Origin: an uncultured Ruminococcus sp.
GTDB lineage: Bacteria > Bacillota > Clostridia > Oscillospirales > Ruminococcaceae
Length of the DNA stretch: 13,236 nucleotides
Direction of reading: 5' to 3'
Assembly (NCBI GenBank): GCA_946540705.1
Contig: CAMNJD010000523.1
Coordinates: 1 to 13,236, forward strand
The position numbers and the translations under genes are program-made. Each line of letters begins with the position of its first letter. Within the stretch, counting starts at the first letter, position 1. The notes under the pieces were generated by a model that had not been told where the DNA came from, did not search any database, and worked only from the letters and a program-made list of their open reading frames with translations. Positions 1-6,950 of this stretch are shown here, one piece after another.

Positions 1-51
1 AAAAAGCTCGACCAAAACTTTTATTTTAGCGCTAAATAGGTTTCTCGACAG
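1..51. repeat. Intergenic inverted-repeat element, copy 1 (left end cut by window edge)
   Basis: This stretch matches 4990-5040 without gaps, 45 of 51 positions identical by my alignment (differences at element positions 8, 16, 21, 28, 38 and 40). It contains a perfect 12-bp palindrome, TTTAGCGCTAAA, at 26-37, and ends in TTTCTCGACAG. In copy 2 that end pairs with a TGTCGAAAAA start. The left terminal repeat of copy 1 would begin just before base 1, so this copy is probably complete in the genome but truncated here. It is non-coding and sits 6 bp from a strong hairpin. The element could be a MITE or REP-like sequence, or a structured RNA. Confidence 0.75.
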
Positions 52-56
52 ACTGA

Positions 57-88
57 CTGAAATGCCCGGCAAACGCCGGGCATTTCAG
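57..88 (-). terminator. Perfect 14-bp hairpin downstream of the dockerin metalloprotease gene
   Basis: CTGAAATGCCCGGC pairs perfectly with GCCGGGCATTTCAG around an AAAC loop. It lies 36 bp beyond the stop of the minus-strand metalloprotease gene, where a terminator is expected. Neither strand has a classical long U-tract after the stem: the plus strand continues GTTTCTATT and the minus strand TCAGTC. The AAAT/ATTT part of the stem may act as the weak tail. It could serve both strands if a plus-strand gene ends to the left of the window. Confidence 0.6.
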
Positions 89-123
89 TTTCTATTCCAG
101 TGTGCGCAGAGCGCTTGTCCCGT

Positions 124-2550
124 TTACTGTTTGCTGACGGTCACAGTATATTTCCCGTCCGTCAGCGCACCGACCGTAACTGTCAGACCGGTATCGACCG
201 TCTGTCCGCCGTTTGCATCATACCAGTGAAAACCGGAAATACTGCCGTTTATCACATCGCCGGTATGATAAAAATTATCCGTATTGGTGTCATCAATGAT
301 ACGGATGAGCCGTCTGCCCTGATCTTTATTTGTAAATTCACTGCCGCTTGCATAGCGGAAATAGGTGTTCCAGCCGTATTCTGTTGCTGCGTCAATGTGA
401 TAAATACGGACACCCTCTCCGGCGGCTGCCCACCATGCCGTTTTGCTGCCGATGCTGCTGTTGTTTCCGTCTTTCGATGCATATTCAATGATGAAATACT
501 CCGAAAAATAATCCTCTGCAAGCTGCCCGTTCGGGATGATGATGCAGTTTCCGGCATCGGTCTGCGCATTGCTGAGCGTAAAGGTCTGTGTCCCCTTTGC
601 CGCATCATAAATCTGAACCTGATCCTGCCGGTACCAGCCCTCCATGAGCTTTGAGAATGCGCCGAAATCCGAGCCTGCATCCGTATCCATCAATTCGCAG
701 CCGGCAGTTCCGTGCATTCCCTCGCTGTCATTCGGATTCGTGAACAGGTAATAATCCGGCAGTCCTGTGCAGTGTCCCATTTCATGACAGTAGGAGCTGA
801 TATAATTGATATAATCGGATGCCGAACCGATCTGTGCATTGCCCGTGATGATATGCCCGACGCCGACGCCGTCCACGCGGTAATCCGGATCGCCGAATGC
901 ACCGGCACACGGCCACCAGTGATCATCTCCTGCTTTGTTCGGTGCGGTAAAGAGTGTTGCGTCGATCATGCCGTCACCGTTGCCGTCAAACTGCGAGAAA
1001 TCGACCTGATCCCTGAATGCATCATAGCATTCCTCTGCAATCAGCACCTTATTGTCATCGTAAGCCGCCTGATTCTGCTTGGTGGTATAGCGGAAAACCT
1101 GACCGTCCAGCTGCATCGCGCCCTTGGACGCTCTGCCGTAGAATGCGGAAAAGCTCTCGAACGGATAGCAGGGATTGGATTCGTTTGCCGCGCCGAATGA
1201 GATCTGATTCAGCTCTGCTTCGCTGGGGGCATAATCGTATTTGCAGTCCGGGAAATCCACATAGAATACGACCAGCTTTGCCTTGCCCTGCGTCGGGAGC
1301 GATGCGCCGTGTTTCGCCATATTCGCCGTGATAAAAGCAGTCTGCTCCCCGGTCACAACAGGCGGCACATAGACTTCCTCTGTCAGAAGCATTCGCTTCA
1401 GCAGCGTCAGATCAGCCGCATCGAGCTTGTTGTCTGTATTCAGATCACCGGCATTCCAGTCCGGCAGATCAATATCCGGTGCGGCAAGCAGCCATTTTTG
1501 CAGCAGAATCACATCATTTTTATCCACAGTGCCGCTGCGGTCAATATCACCGCGCAGTGAACTGCTTTCAGGCTGCTGCGGCTGTTCCGGCTGCTGTTCC
1601 GGCAGTGCATTTGCAAGGTCGAATCTGCCGGCTTCATCCTTGATCTTCGTCCACATATAGCGCAGCATCCAGCCGTCAAACTGCGTGATCTTTGCAGATG
1701 AGCCCGCCATCATGATCGAGTTTTCGCCGCCGGGGAATCCGCCGGGCGGAAAACCGTCCGATTCGCCTTCGCCGCCGTAAAAATCGGTCATGCCGAAGCC
1801 GTGCCCGATCTCATGCTCCAGAACATGAATGCCGGAACCGTTTATCATGCTCAGATAGGCGGTATCGGAAAGGCGCTGTCCCCAGTCTCCGCCGCAGCCG
1901 CCGATATCCGGGAATCCCTGCGTCGCCCACATATACATATCGAACCGCTTGTCAAGCCCGCCCGGATACTGATAGTCCGTATCCGAAAAATGCTCAAAGC
2001 GGGAAAGCTCCGCCGGCGCAAAGGGCTCTTTGTCCGGTATTGTATCCCTGCCGTTTGAGGTATCGTACTGTGCATCATAGAATTTCGTTTCCGTGTAAAC
2101 GACCTCATCCTCGTGCAGATCGAGCAGGCAGTTTTTGTCAATGACCGCCCAGCCCGTGACCTTCACATCAATATGCCCGTAGGGCCAGTTTTCATAGCCG
2201 GCAAGCCAGTCGTTCCATGCGTTGATGCAGTCCGAGAGCATCTTTTCAAACTGCTGCCGCTGTTCATAGGTGACAGTGCGGCAGGACTGCCACTTCACGA
2301 CGTAATTGATCGTGCCCCTGCCCGCAATAATCTGATCGAATATCGTATTGCGGCGGGCAGTGGACTGTTCGCGCTCAATGCGGTTCTGCCAGATCCAGTC
2401 AGCGGCATACTGAAAATCCGCCGGCAGATCGGAAATTGATGCAGCAGATGCCGTGAGTGCGTTCTCCGGCACGGTTTTCAGCGGTGCCGCCGCTGCCGAC
2501 AGGCACATCGCCGCCGCAAGCAATGCGGCTGAAAGTCTGTTTTTTTTCAT
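124..2550 (-). CDS. Secreted dockerin protein with two metalloprotease domains (M6-like at C-terminus)
   Basis: An 808-residue exported protein. Residues 1-36 form a signal peptide (Lys/Arg start, Ala/Leu-rich core). Residues about 40-315 carry a zinc-protease motif HEIGHGFGMTDFY (H246, E247, H250, G253, D256; HExxHxxGxxD) and a possible Met-turn SIMMAG. A Gln/Pro-rich linker follows at about 318-330. A type I dockerin occupies 334-389, with two 12-residue calcium loops (D335-I-D337...D346 and D369-L-N371...D380) and LLQKWLL and LLKRMLL helices. Residues about 400-808 resemble the M6 (immune inhibitor A-like) family, with HEMGHCTGLPDYY (H589, E590, H593, G596, D599) and LMDTDAG downstream. 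The ATG at 2550 follows GGGGGAG with good spacing. The dockerin would anchor the protein to a cohesin scaffold. The substrate is unknown. The N-terminal domain matches no family I can name with certainty beyond the metalloprotease motif. The AraC-type regulator is divergent and adjacent. Confidence 0.9.
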   Translation of the reverse strand: MKKNRLSAALLAAAMCLSAAAAPLKTVPENALTASAASISDLPADFQYAADWIWQNRIEREQSTARRNTIFDQIIAGRGTINYVVKWQSCRTVTYEQRQQFEKMLSDCINAWNDWLAGYENWPYGHIDVKVTGWAVIDKNCLLDLHEDEVVYTETKFYDAQYDTSNGRDTIPDKEPFAPAELSRFEHFSDTDYQYPGGLDKRFDMYMWATQGFPDIGGCGGDWGQRLSDTAYLSMINGSGIHVLEHEIGHGFGMTDFYGGEGESDGFPPGGFPGGENSIMMAGSSAKITQFDGWMLRYMWTKIKDEAGRFDLANALPEQQPEQPQQPESSSLRGDIDRSGTVDKNDVILLQKWLLAAPDIDLPDWNAGDLNTDNKLDAADLTLLKRMLLTEEVYVPPVVTGEQTAFITANMAKHGASLPTQGKAKLVVFYVDFPDCKYDYAPSEAELNQISFGAANESNPCYPFESFSAFYGRASKGAMQLDGQVFRYTTKQNQAAYDDNKVLIAEECYDAFRDQVDFSQFDGNGDGMIDATLFTAPNKAGDDHWWPCAGAFGDPDYRVDGVGVGHIITGNAQIGSASDYINYISSYCHEMGHCTGLPDYYLFTNPNDSEGMHGTAGCELMDTDAGSDFGAFSKLMEGWYRQDQVQIYDAAKGTQTFTLSNAQTDAGNCIIIPNGQLAEDYFSEYFIIEYASKDGNNSSIGSKTAWWAAAGEGVRIYHIDAATEYGWNTYFRYASGSEFTNKDQGRRLIRIIDDTNTDNFYHTGDVINGSISGFHWYDANGGQTVDTGLTVTVGALTDGKYTVTVSKQ

Positions 2551-2571
2551 TTAAATCTCCCCCATGTCTGT

Positions 2572-2597
2572 GCAGAGCGTTTCTCAGAATACTCTGC
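2572..2597 (-). other. 5'-leader hairpin of the metalloprotease mRNA
   Basis: GCAGAG and CTCTGC form a 6-bp stem around a 14-nt loop, immediately after the predicted transcription start near 2601 on the minus strand. It lies upstream of the ribosome binding site (about 2556-2562) and does not occlude it. It could stabilise the 5' end of the mRNA. A short stem of this kind can occur by chance. Confidence 0.35.
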
Positions 2598-2607
2598 TGT
2601 TATTCTC

Positions 2608-2636
2608 AATATAACACACCTCATTTTCAAATGCAA
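2608..2636 (-). promoter_or_regulatory. Extended -10 promoter of the dockerin metalloprotease gene
   Basis: Read on the minus strand: TTGCAT (2636-2631), a 17-bp spacer, then TATATT (2613-2608) preceded by TGT, an extended -10 (TGnTATATT). The -35 hexamer is weak, which the extended -10 would compensate and which would suit an activated promoter. The start is predicted near 2601, giving a leader of about 50 nt. Confidence 0.65.
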
Positions 2637-2648
2637 TTACATTTTGCA
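2632..2648. promoter_or_regulatory. Candidate operator TGCAA-N7-TTGCA between divergent promoters
   Basis: A perfect 5-bp inverted repeat with 7-bp spacing overlaps the -35 region of the metalloprotease promoter and lies about 30 bp upstream of the regulator's -35. The position suits control of one or both promoters. AraC-type proteins often bind direct rather than inverted half-sites, so assigning it to the adjacent regulator is speculative. Confidence 0.3.
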
Positions 2649-2678
2649 CCATGAAACTGATGAAATGCGGACTTTTGC

Positions 2679-2707
2679 TTGACAGCCGCACGGAAATGCT
2701 GTATACT
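2679..2707 (+). promoter_or_regulatory. Strong sigma-A promoter of the AraC-type regulator
   Basis: TTGACA (2679-2684) and TATACT (2702-2707) with exactly 17 bp between them. This near-consensus promoter starts transcription near 2714, leaving a leader of only about 15 nt before the ATG at 2729. It also shows that the in-frame ATG at 2651 cannot be the start, because it lies upstream of the promoter. Confidence 0.85.
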
Positions 2708-2728
2708 GAAAAAAAAGGGGGGGATTGT

Positions 2729-4942
2729 ATGAAACGGATCGGCGTGGTCATACCGGCAATTACAGAGGATCTCCAAAGCGAACTGCTGGACAGTATATAC
2801 CGGGCAGCCGCTGCTGCAGGCTGTGATGTGATCGTTCTGACAACTGCAACAACGGGTCTGGAATACCATGTGCAGAGCGATATGATGACCGGAGAAGAAA
2901 ATGTTTTTTCGCTGATCGGGAATATCCGGCTTGACGGCATTCTGTTTGCCTCGCAGTATTATGACAAGGAATCCGTCCTTACAATGATCACCGAACGGAT
3001 CCGCGCGGCAGCGCTCCCCTGCGTCGATCTCGGAGACAGTATTCCCTGTTTTGAATCGGTCAGCATTCCGCAGGAAGAGGCTTTGTATACGCTGACGAAT
3101 CATGTCATTGAACAGCATCAGTGCCGCCGTCTGCTGTTTCTTGGCGGGCCGGAGGGACATCCCGATTCCGAACAGCGGCTGCGCGGATTTCTGCGCGCCG
3201 TACAGGAGCATTCATGCAGCCATGAGATCGTGTACGGTGATTTCTGGCGGGAGCGCGCCGCCATTCTCGGCACAGAGCTGATTCATAAGAAGCGGATCAT
3301 GCCGGATGCGGTCCTCTGCGCAAGCGATATGATGGCGGTCGCACTCTGCGAAACACTGAAAGCAGGCGGAATCTCAATCCCGGAGGATATCATCGTGACC
3401 GGCTATGACGGGCATATCAGCGCACTGTCAAATTTCCCTTCCATTACGACTGTCGGCGGCGGGATCTCCTCACTCGGCACACGCGGAACCGTCAGGCTGC
3501 TGGAACTGATGGGGATGGACGCCGGTACACATGAAAACAGCGAAATGCATATTCTCTACGGTGCAAGCTGCGGCTGTGCCGAGCGGATCACGGATTATCA
3601 GTCGGCTGCTGCAAAGGTTCAGGAGCATATCCGGCAGGAAGCGGAAGCAAACGAACTGCTGGAAATGCGCATCAATTCTGATATTATCACCAGAGCCGCA
3701 ACCGTCGGTTCTTTTGCAGAATTAATGCAGATTTTTGACCGGAATGCGCATATCATCAAGGGATTCCGCTCTCTGCATCTCTGTCTGTGCCACGATTGGG
3801 AAGGCGATCTGAATGCGCCGGACAGCTACCGCACCGCCGGCTATCCGGGGCAGATGCTTTGCGTGCTTTCAAAGATTTACAGCATGGACGGCGAGGACAA
3901 AGGCAGATTCCCGACTGCACACATCATTCCGATGCTTTCGCAGCCGCATGAGCCGGTCATGCTGTTTCTGCTGCCGCTGCACGCTTCGGTGCAGGTGTTC
4001 GGCTATTGTGCCTTTGTTTACGATAACCCCAAGGCATTCCGGATCACCGTGATGCTTGTCAATATGATGAGCGCTGTTGCGACCGGCCTGCTGATCCTGC
4101 GCCGCAAACGGTATTCGGATTATTTGCAGAAGAAGATCGAGGAAGCCTCGCTCTATGACAAAATGACCGATATGCTCAGCAAAAAGGGGCTGCTGCTTTA
4201 TCTTGAAAAGCAGATGCAGCTGTCAGCACGAACCGGGATCATGCTTGTCACGATCGAAAAGATGATCAGTACTGCGAACGCGCAGAATCATGCGCAGCTC
4301 TCTGACAAGGAGATACAGACCGAGCTGCTCCTTGCCAATGCGCTCCGGCTTCTCTCCGGGCATGAGATCCAGACGGCACGGCTGGACAAGAAAACATTTG
4401 CAGCCGCGTTTCCGCTCCCGGAAAAGGAGACACCGGAACAGCGCGCCGAGGAAATGATGATACAGCTTGATGTGCTGATCCGCAAAATGCAGGAAGGAAC
4501 AGCAGCGGCATTTCTGCCGGAGCCGTATTATGTCTGCGGAATCTGCGAAGCACCTGCGGAAACGTATCTCTCCGGACTGTGGGAATCGCTCCGCAGCAGC
4601 CGGCCGAAGGAAAGCGGCTTCATCGGAATCCATGAGCTCAAAAAACTTCGGCGCGAGATACACAGAGCGCCGGAATTAAACTGGAATCTCAGCGAGCTTG
4701 CAAGGCGGCTGAATATCAGCAAAAGCTATGTGCAGAGGCTCTATCAGGAACATTTTGGCATCAGCTATCTGGATGATCTGATCGCGGCGCGCATCCGCAT
4801 GGCGCAGGAGCTTCTGACTGCGACCGATCTCCGCATCAGCGAAATCTCAGAGGCGTGCGGCTACAGCAATGACACGCACTTTATGCGGCAGTTCAAGGCG
4901 AAAACCGGCATCACGCCGAGTGCCTACCGGAAAATGAAATAA
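2729..4942 (+). CDS. AraC-family regulator with LacI-type sensor and degenerate GGDEF-like domain
   Basis: A 737-residue cytoplasmic regulator. Residues 1 to about 285 resemble the sugar-binding core of LacI/XylR proteins (start MKRIGVVIPAITED; later CASDMMAVAL and IIVTGYDG), but no LacI helix-turn-helix precedes it. The segment ASCGCAE follows, as often seen after this sensor in Clostridia, then a region about 300-470 possibly GAF-like. A GGDEF-like fold begins near Y476 (YDKMTDMLSKKG). Where the GGDEF motif should be, the sequence reads RLDKKTFAAAFP (D553-F557), so diguanylate cyclase activity is very unlikely. Residues about 640-737 are a typical AraC DNA-binding domain with both helix-turn-helices (LSELARRLNISKSYVQRLY; RISEISEACGYSNDTHFMRQF) and ending TPSAYRK. 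The start was chosen from AAGGGGGGG upstream and the promoter position. It is divergent from the metalloprotease gene, which it probably controls (inferred). The ligand is probably a sugar but is not shown. Confidence 0.88.
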   Translation: MKRIGVVIPAITEDLQSELLDSIYRAAAAAGCDVIVLTTATTGLEYHVQSDMMTGEENVFSLIGNIRLDGILFASQYYDKESVLTMITERIRAAALPCVDLGDSIPCFESVSIPQEEALYTLTNHVIEQHQCRRLLFLGGPEGHPDSEQRLRGFLRAVQEHSCSHEIVYGDFWRERAAILGTELIHKKRIMPDAVLCASDMMAVALCETLKAGGISIPEDIIVTGYDGHISALSNFPSITTVGGGISSLGTRGTVRLLELMGMDAGTHENSEMHILYGASCGCAERITDYQSAAAKVQEHIRQEAEANELLEMRINSDIITRAATVGSFAELMQIFDRNAHIIKGFRSLHLCLCHDWEGDLNAPDSYRTAGYPGQMLCVLSKIYSMDGEDKGRFPTAHIIPMLSQPHEPVMLFLLPLHASVQVFGYCAFVYDNPKAFRITVMLVNMMSAVATGLLILRRKRYSDYLQKKIEEASLYDKMTDMLSKKGLLLYLEKQMQLSARTGIMLVTIEKMISTANAQNHAQLSDKEIQTELLLANALRLLSGHEIQTARLDKKTFAAAFPLPEKETPEQRAEEMMIQLDVLIRKMQEGTAAAFLPEPYYVCGICEAPAETYLSGLWESLRSSRPKESGFIGIHELKKLRREIHRAPELNWNLSELARRLNISKSYVQRLYQEHFGISYLDDLIAARIRMAQELLTATDLRISEISEACGYSNDTHFMRQFKAKTGITPSAYRKMK

Positions 4943-4951
4943 TACAGAAAC

Positions 4952-4979
4952 AGCATGGCGGCAATGTGTCCGTCATGCT
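4952..4979 (+). terminator. Hairpin after the regulator gene, weak terminator
   Basis: AGCATGGCGG pairs with CCGTCATGCT (10 bp, one G-U) around an 8-nt loop, starting 10 nt after the TAA of the regulator. No U-tract follows (CAGCTTGTCG), so rho-independent function is uncertain. The inverted-repeat element that follows may contribute. Confidence 0.45.
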
Positions 4980-4984
4980 CAGCT

Positions 4985-5040
4985 TGTCGAAAAAGCCCGA
5001 CCAACACTTATATTTTGGCGCTAAATGGTTTTCTCGACAG
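4985..5040. repeat. Intergenic inverted-repeat element, copy 2 (complete)
   Basis: The element is bounded by TGTCGA (4985-4990) and TCGACA (5034-5039). The stem can extend inward by four A-T pairs with one bulged base. The centre holds TTTGGCGCTAAA, one change from the perfect palindrome TTTAGCGCTAAA of copy 1. Bases 4990-5040 align without gaps to 1-51. Both copies have the same orientation and bracket the metalloprotease/regulator pair. No transposase gene or clear target duplication is visible. Confidence 0.75.
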
Positions 5041-5129
5041 AAGCACGCAGCGGCTTTGCCCCGCTCCGTGCGGAGAATGCCGACGCGATCTACCGCATCG
5101 CTGTGACGCATAACGGAATCGAAAGAACG

Positions 5130-5159
5130 CCGGGCTCAGAGCAGATGCTCCGAGCCCGG
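5130..5159 (-). terminator. Terminator hairpin of the second dockerin gene
   Basis: CCGGGCTC and GAGCCCGG form a perfect 8-bp outer stem, and the interior can pair further (GAGC/GCTC). It lies 53 bp beyond the stop of the minus-strand dockerin gene. On that strand the stem is followed by CGTTCTTTCG, a modest U-rich tail. The plus strand has GTTTGT, so some bidirectional function is possible. The hairpin closely resembles the one at 6919-6945. The rest of the gap between 5041 and 5129 shows no gene or motif that I can support. Confidence 0.65.
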
Positions 5160-5212
5160 TCGGTTTGTAAAAGGAGATTACTTCTGACAATGCTCACCGC
5201 GGCTCGCCGCTG

Positions 5213-6706
5213 TTATTCGGACGGCTCAGAAGGGTGAACACAGTCGGAGAATGTCAGTGTATAGGTATTGTTATAGCCGTTGTACGAGACGATGCGGGAA
5301 ATATAGTCTCCTGCCTCGTCATATGTGGCAAATCTGTGTTCAAGGGTGCCGTCTCTTGCGGTGTAGAGGAAGCTCACGCCCTCCGCTGTGATCTCGCGAA
5401 ACCGGAAAATGAATCCGGCGGTCGTTGCTTCCGGCGGCACATTCTGGATCAGGACGCTGGAATTCTCCGAGAAGCTGTCTCCCTCATAGATCGTATAGAC
5501 CTCCTGCGATTCTACGGTTTTATCCAGAGCCGCTCCGGAGGAATCGGTTTTCACGCCTGTCGTTTTGATCGTCAGCGTGCAGTGTGCGAGCAGCTCCTGC
5601 GCAAGGAGCGCCCGTTTCAACAGTGTCAGATCGGCGCCGTTCAGCCTGCCGTTCCCGTCGAGATCGCCTGCTTTCCAGTCAGCGAGCACAGTGTCCGGCT
5701 CGGCAAGCAGCCATTTTTGCAACAGGACGGCATCGTTCAGCCGGAGCATGAAATCACCGTTGACATCGCCTGCCGGATATTGATGCTGCGGCTCCTCCAG
5801 CGGCAGAACAGGCGTGTTTTCGTAGAATGCGAACCGGATCGTGTCACCGCGCCGTGCTGAATCCAGCGACACTGCTATCTGCAAATCGCTGTTATCCGCG
5901 GAGTAGATGAATACGCTGTTGTGTTCATCCCTGAGAACCAGCCTGTGCGTTTCAGAAGAATTGACTGTAGAAAACGGATCCTCGCTCATGACGGTCAGGC
6001 TGCGGATATCCGGCAGATCATAGCAGCTTCCGTTTTCTGTCCACGCGACATCCTCTGTCAGAATCCGGTTGCTCGGATTGACAATGTCCTCCGTCACAAG
6101 AATATCGCCGTAGGAAAGCGTTTTGTCGAGTGCGCTCTGACAGCAGATCCGTCTGTGTGCATAGGAGCCGTCGTCATCGGGATAATACTGCTCAAAGACG
6201 GGATACTGCTCCGCAGCCGTTGTGCCGCGGTAAATCCAGATGCCGTCGACCGCGCCCGCGTCATACTTCTTCACTATATAGATATTGACCGGCTCCGCAA
6301 CGCCGTCCGAAAACTGAATGACCGTATCGGAGCGCGACTCGTCGATCGCATAGTAATACGGATTTTCGGAATAAACCTCGCTGTCGTTCATGACACTGAC
6401 CTCGTATTCCCAGCCCGGATTGAGCTCAACCTCCGAGGCGGTATACGGATTGGTCTCCGAGGTATACCACATACCGTAGATATAGTGCGGGGTGAACATG
6501 GAAGCGGATTCGGCATCGAAGCCGGCGACCATGATCCGCACCTGATCGTTCTGAAACAGCTCGCCCGTCTCCCCGTCGTAGACGGTCACCGTGACAGTTC
6601 CGTATTCGTCTTTCTTTTCCTCGCCGGCGGCAGGCGCCGCGGTGTATGTCACGGCTGATAGGGTCATCAGCGCGGAAAGGATGTATGCTGTCATTCTGTG
6701 CTTCAT
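5213..6706 (-). CDS. Secreted dockerin-containing protein without recognised catalytic domain
   Basis: A 497-residue exported protein. The start at 6706 was chosen because AGGAGG lies at 6715-6720 and residues 1-28 form a signal peptide; the frame stays open farther upstream but crosses the promoter. Residues about 35-145 look like a beta-rich Cna-B-type or carbohydrate-binding-like domain (YGTVTVTVYDGETGELF; NPGWEYEVSV), and about 146-300 is a second domain of unknown type. A type I dockerin spans 313-368, with calcium loops D314-V-N316-G-D318 and D348-L-D350-G-N352 and the helices VLLQKWLL and LLKRALL. The last 129 residues form another beta-rich domain (CTLTIKTTGV...YTLTFSD). I see no protease or glycosidase motif. 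It is probably a scaffold-docked binding or structural component. The dockerin is internal, as in the metalloprotease, and the two dockerins are clearly similar in protein and DNA. It has its own promoter and terminator. Confidence 0.85.
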   Translation of the reverse strand: MKHRMTAYILSALMTLSAVTYTAAPAAGEEKKDEYGTVTVTVYDGETGELFQNDQVRIMVAGFDAESASMFTPHYIYGMWYTSETNPYTASEVELNPGWEYEVSVMNDSEVYSENPYYYAIDESRSDTVIQFSDGVAEPVNIYIVKKYDAGAVDGIWIYRGTTAAEQYPVFEQYYPDDDGSYAHRRICCQSALDKTLSYGDILVTEDIVNPSNRILTEDVAWTENGSCYDLPDIRSLTVMSEDPFSTVNSSETHRLVLRDEHNSVFIYSADNSDLQIAVSLDSARRGDTIRFAFYENTPVLPLEEPQHQYPAGDVNGDFMLRLNDAVLLQKWLLAEPDTVLADWKAGDLDGNGRLNGADLTLLKRALLAQELLAHCTLTIKTTGVKTDSSGAALDKTVESQEVYTIYEGDSFSENSSVLIQNVPPEATTAGFIFRFREITAEGVSFLYTARDGTLEHRFATYDEAGDYISRIVSYNGYNNTYTLTFSDCVHPSEPSE

Positions 6707-6742
6707 CGGATAAACCTCCTTACTGCATCGTCTGCGGGGTCT

Positions 6743-6758
6743 CCGGTTCTGAAACCGG
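6743..6758 (-). other. 5'-leader hairpin of the second dockerin mRNA
   Basis: CCGGTT and AACCGG form a perfect 6-bp stem with a 4-nt loop, about 15 nt after the predicted transcription start and more than 20 nt before the ribosome binding site. It may protect the mRNA 5' end. No riboswitch-like conserved core is recognised in the leader of about 66 nt. Confidence 0.45.
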
Positions 6759-6778
6759 TTCCCGCCGTATACACTTAT

Positions 6779-6807
6779 ATTGTACCATCGGCTGTTCCGA
6801 ATGTCAA
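6779..6807 (-). promoter_or_regulatory. Sigma-A promoter of the second dockerin gene
   Basis: On the minus strand: TTGACA (6807-6802), a 17-bp spacer, TACAAT (6784-6779). The -35 is perfect and the -10 differs from consensus at one position. The start is predicted near 6772. This placement excludes the longer in-frame upstream extension of the coding frame, which would begin upstream of the promoter. Confidence 0.85.
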
Positions 6808-6918
6808 TAGTTTTAGATGTGCAGTGAAAATATCGTGCAATCCGCACAATGCCGACTGCCGTATTTGGGCAGAAATGATGCTGAGACCTTCCTCATTTTT
6901 TCGCTGTCATAGAAATGA

Positions 6919-6945
6919 CCGACTCAGAGCGATGCTCCGAGCCGG
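6919..6945 (-). terminator. Orphan terminator-like hairpin
   Basis: CCGACTC and GAGCCGG form the outer stem. On the minus strand the odd pair becomes G-U, so the stem is better in that direction. The inner GAGC/GCTC also pairs. The minus strand then continues GGTCATTTCTAT. It lies 5 bp after the stop of the short open remnant at 6951-7034, which makes sense as that lost gene's terminator. The loop and inner stem closely match the hairpin at 5130-5159. Confidence 0.5.
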
Positions 6946-6950
6946 CTTTC

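Noticed and set aside
100..654. Plus-strand open frame of 184 codons opposite the metalloprotease gene
   Set aside because: Antisense shadow: no ribosome binding site, a cysteine- and isoleucine-rich composition with no domain, and full overlap with a well-supported minus-strand gene. The same applies to other antisense frames across 700-2440, 4220-4720 and 5230-6660.
2651..2728. 26-codon N-terminal extension of the AraC-type regulator from an upstream ATG
   Set aside because: The ATG at 2651 lies upstream of the TTGACA-17-TATACT promoter, and the extension would run through it. The ATG at 2729 has a strong ribosome binding site.
4911..5111. Minus-strand frame of 66 codons across the intergenic repeat copy 2
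   Set aside because: It runs through the inverted-repeat element and the 3' end of the regulator, has no ribosome binding site and no domain. The element looks structural rather than coding.
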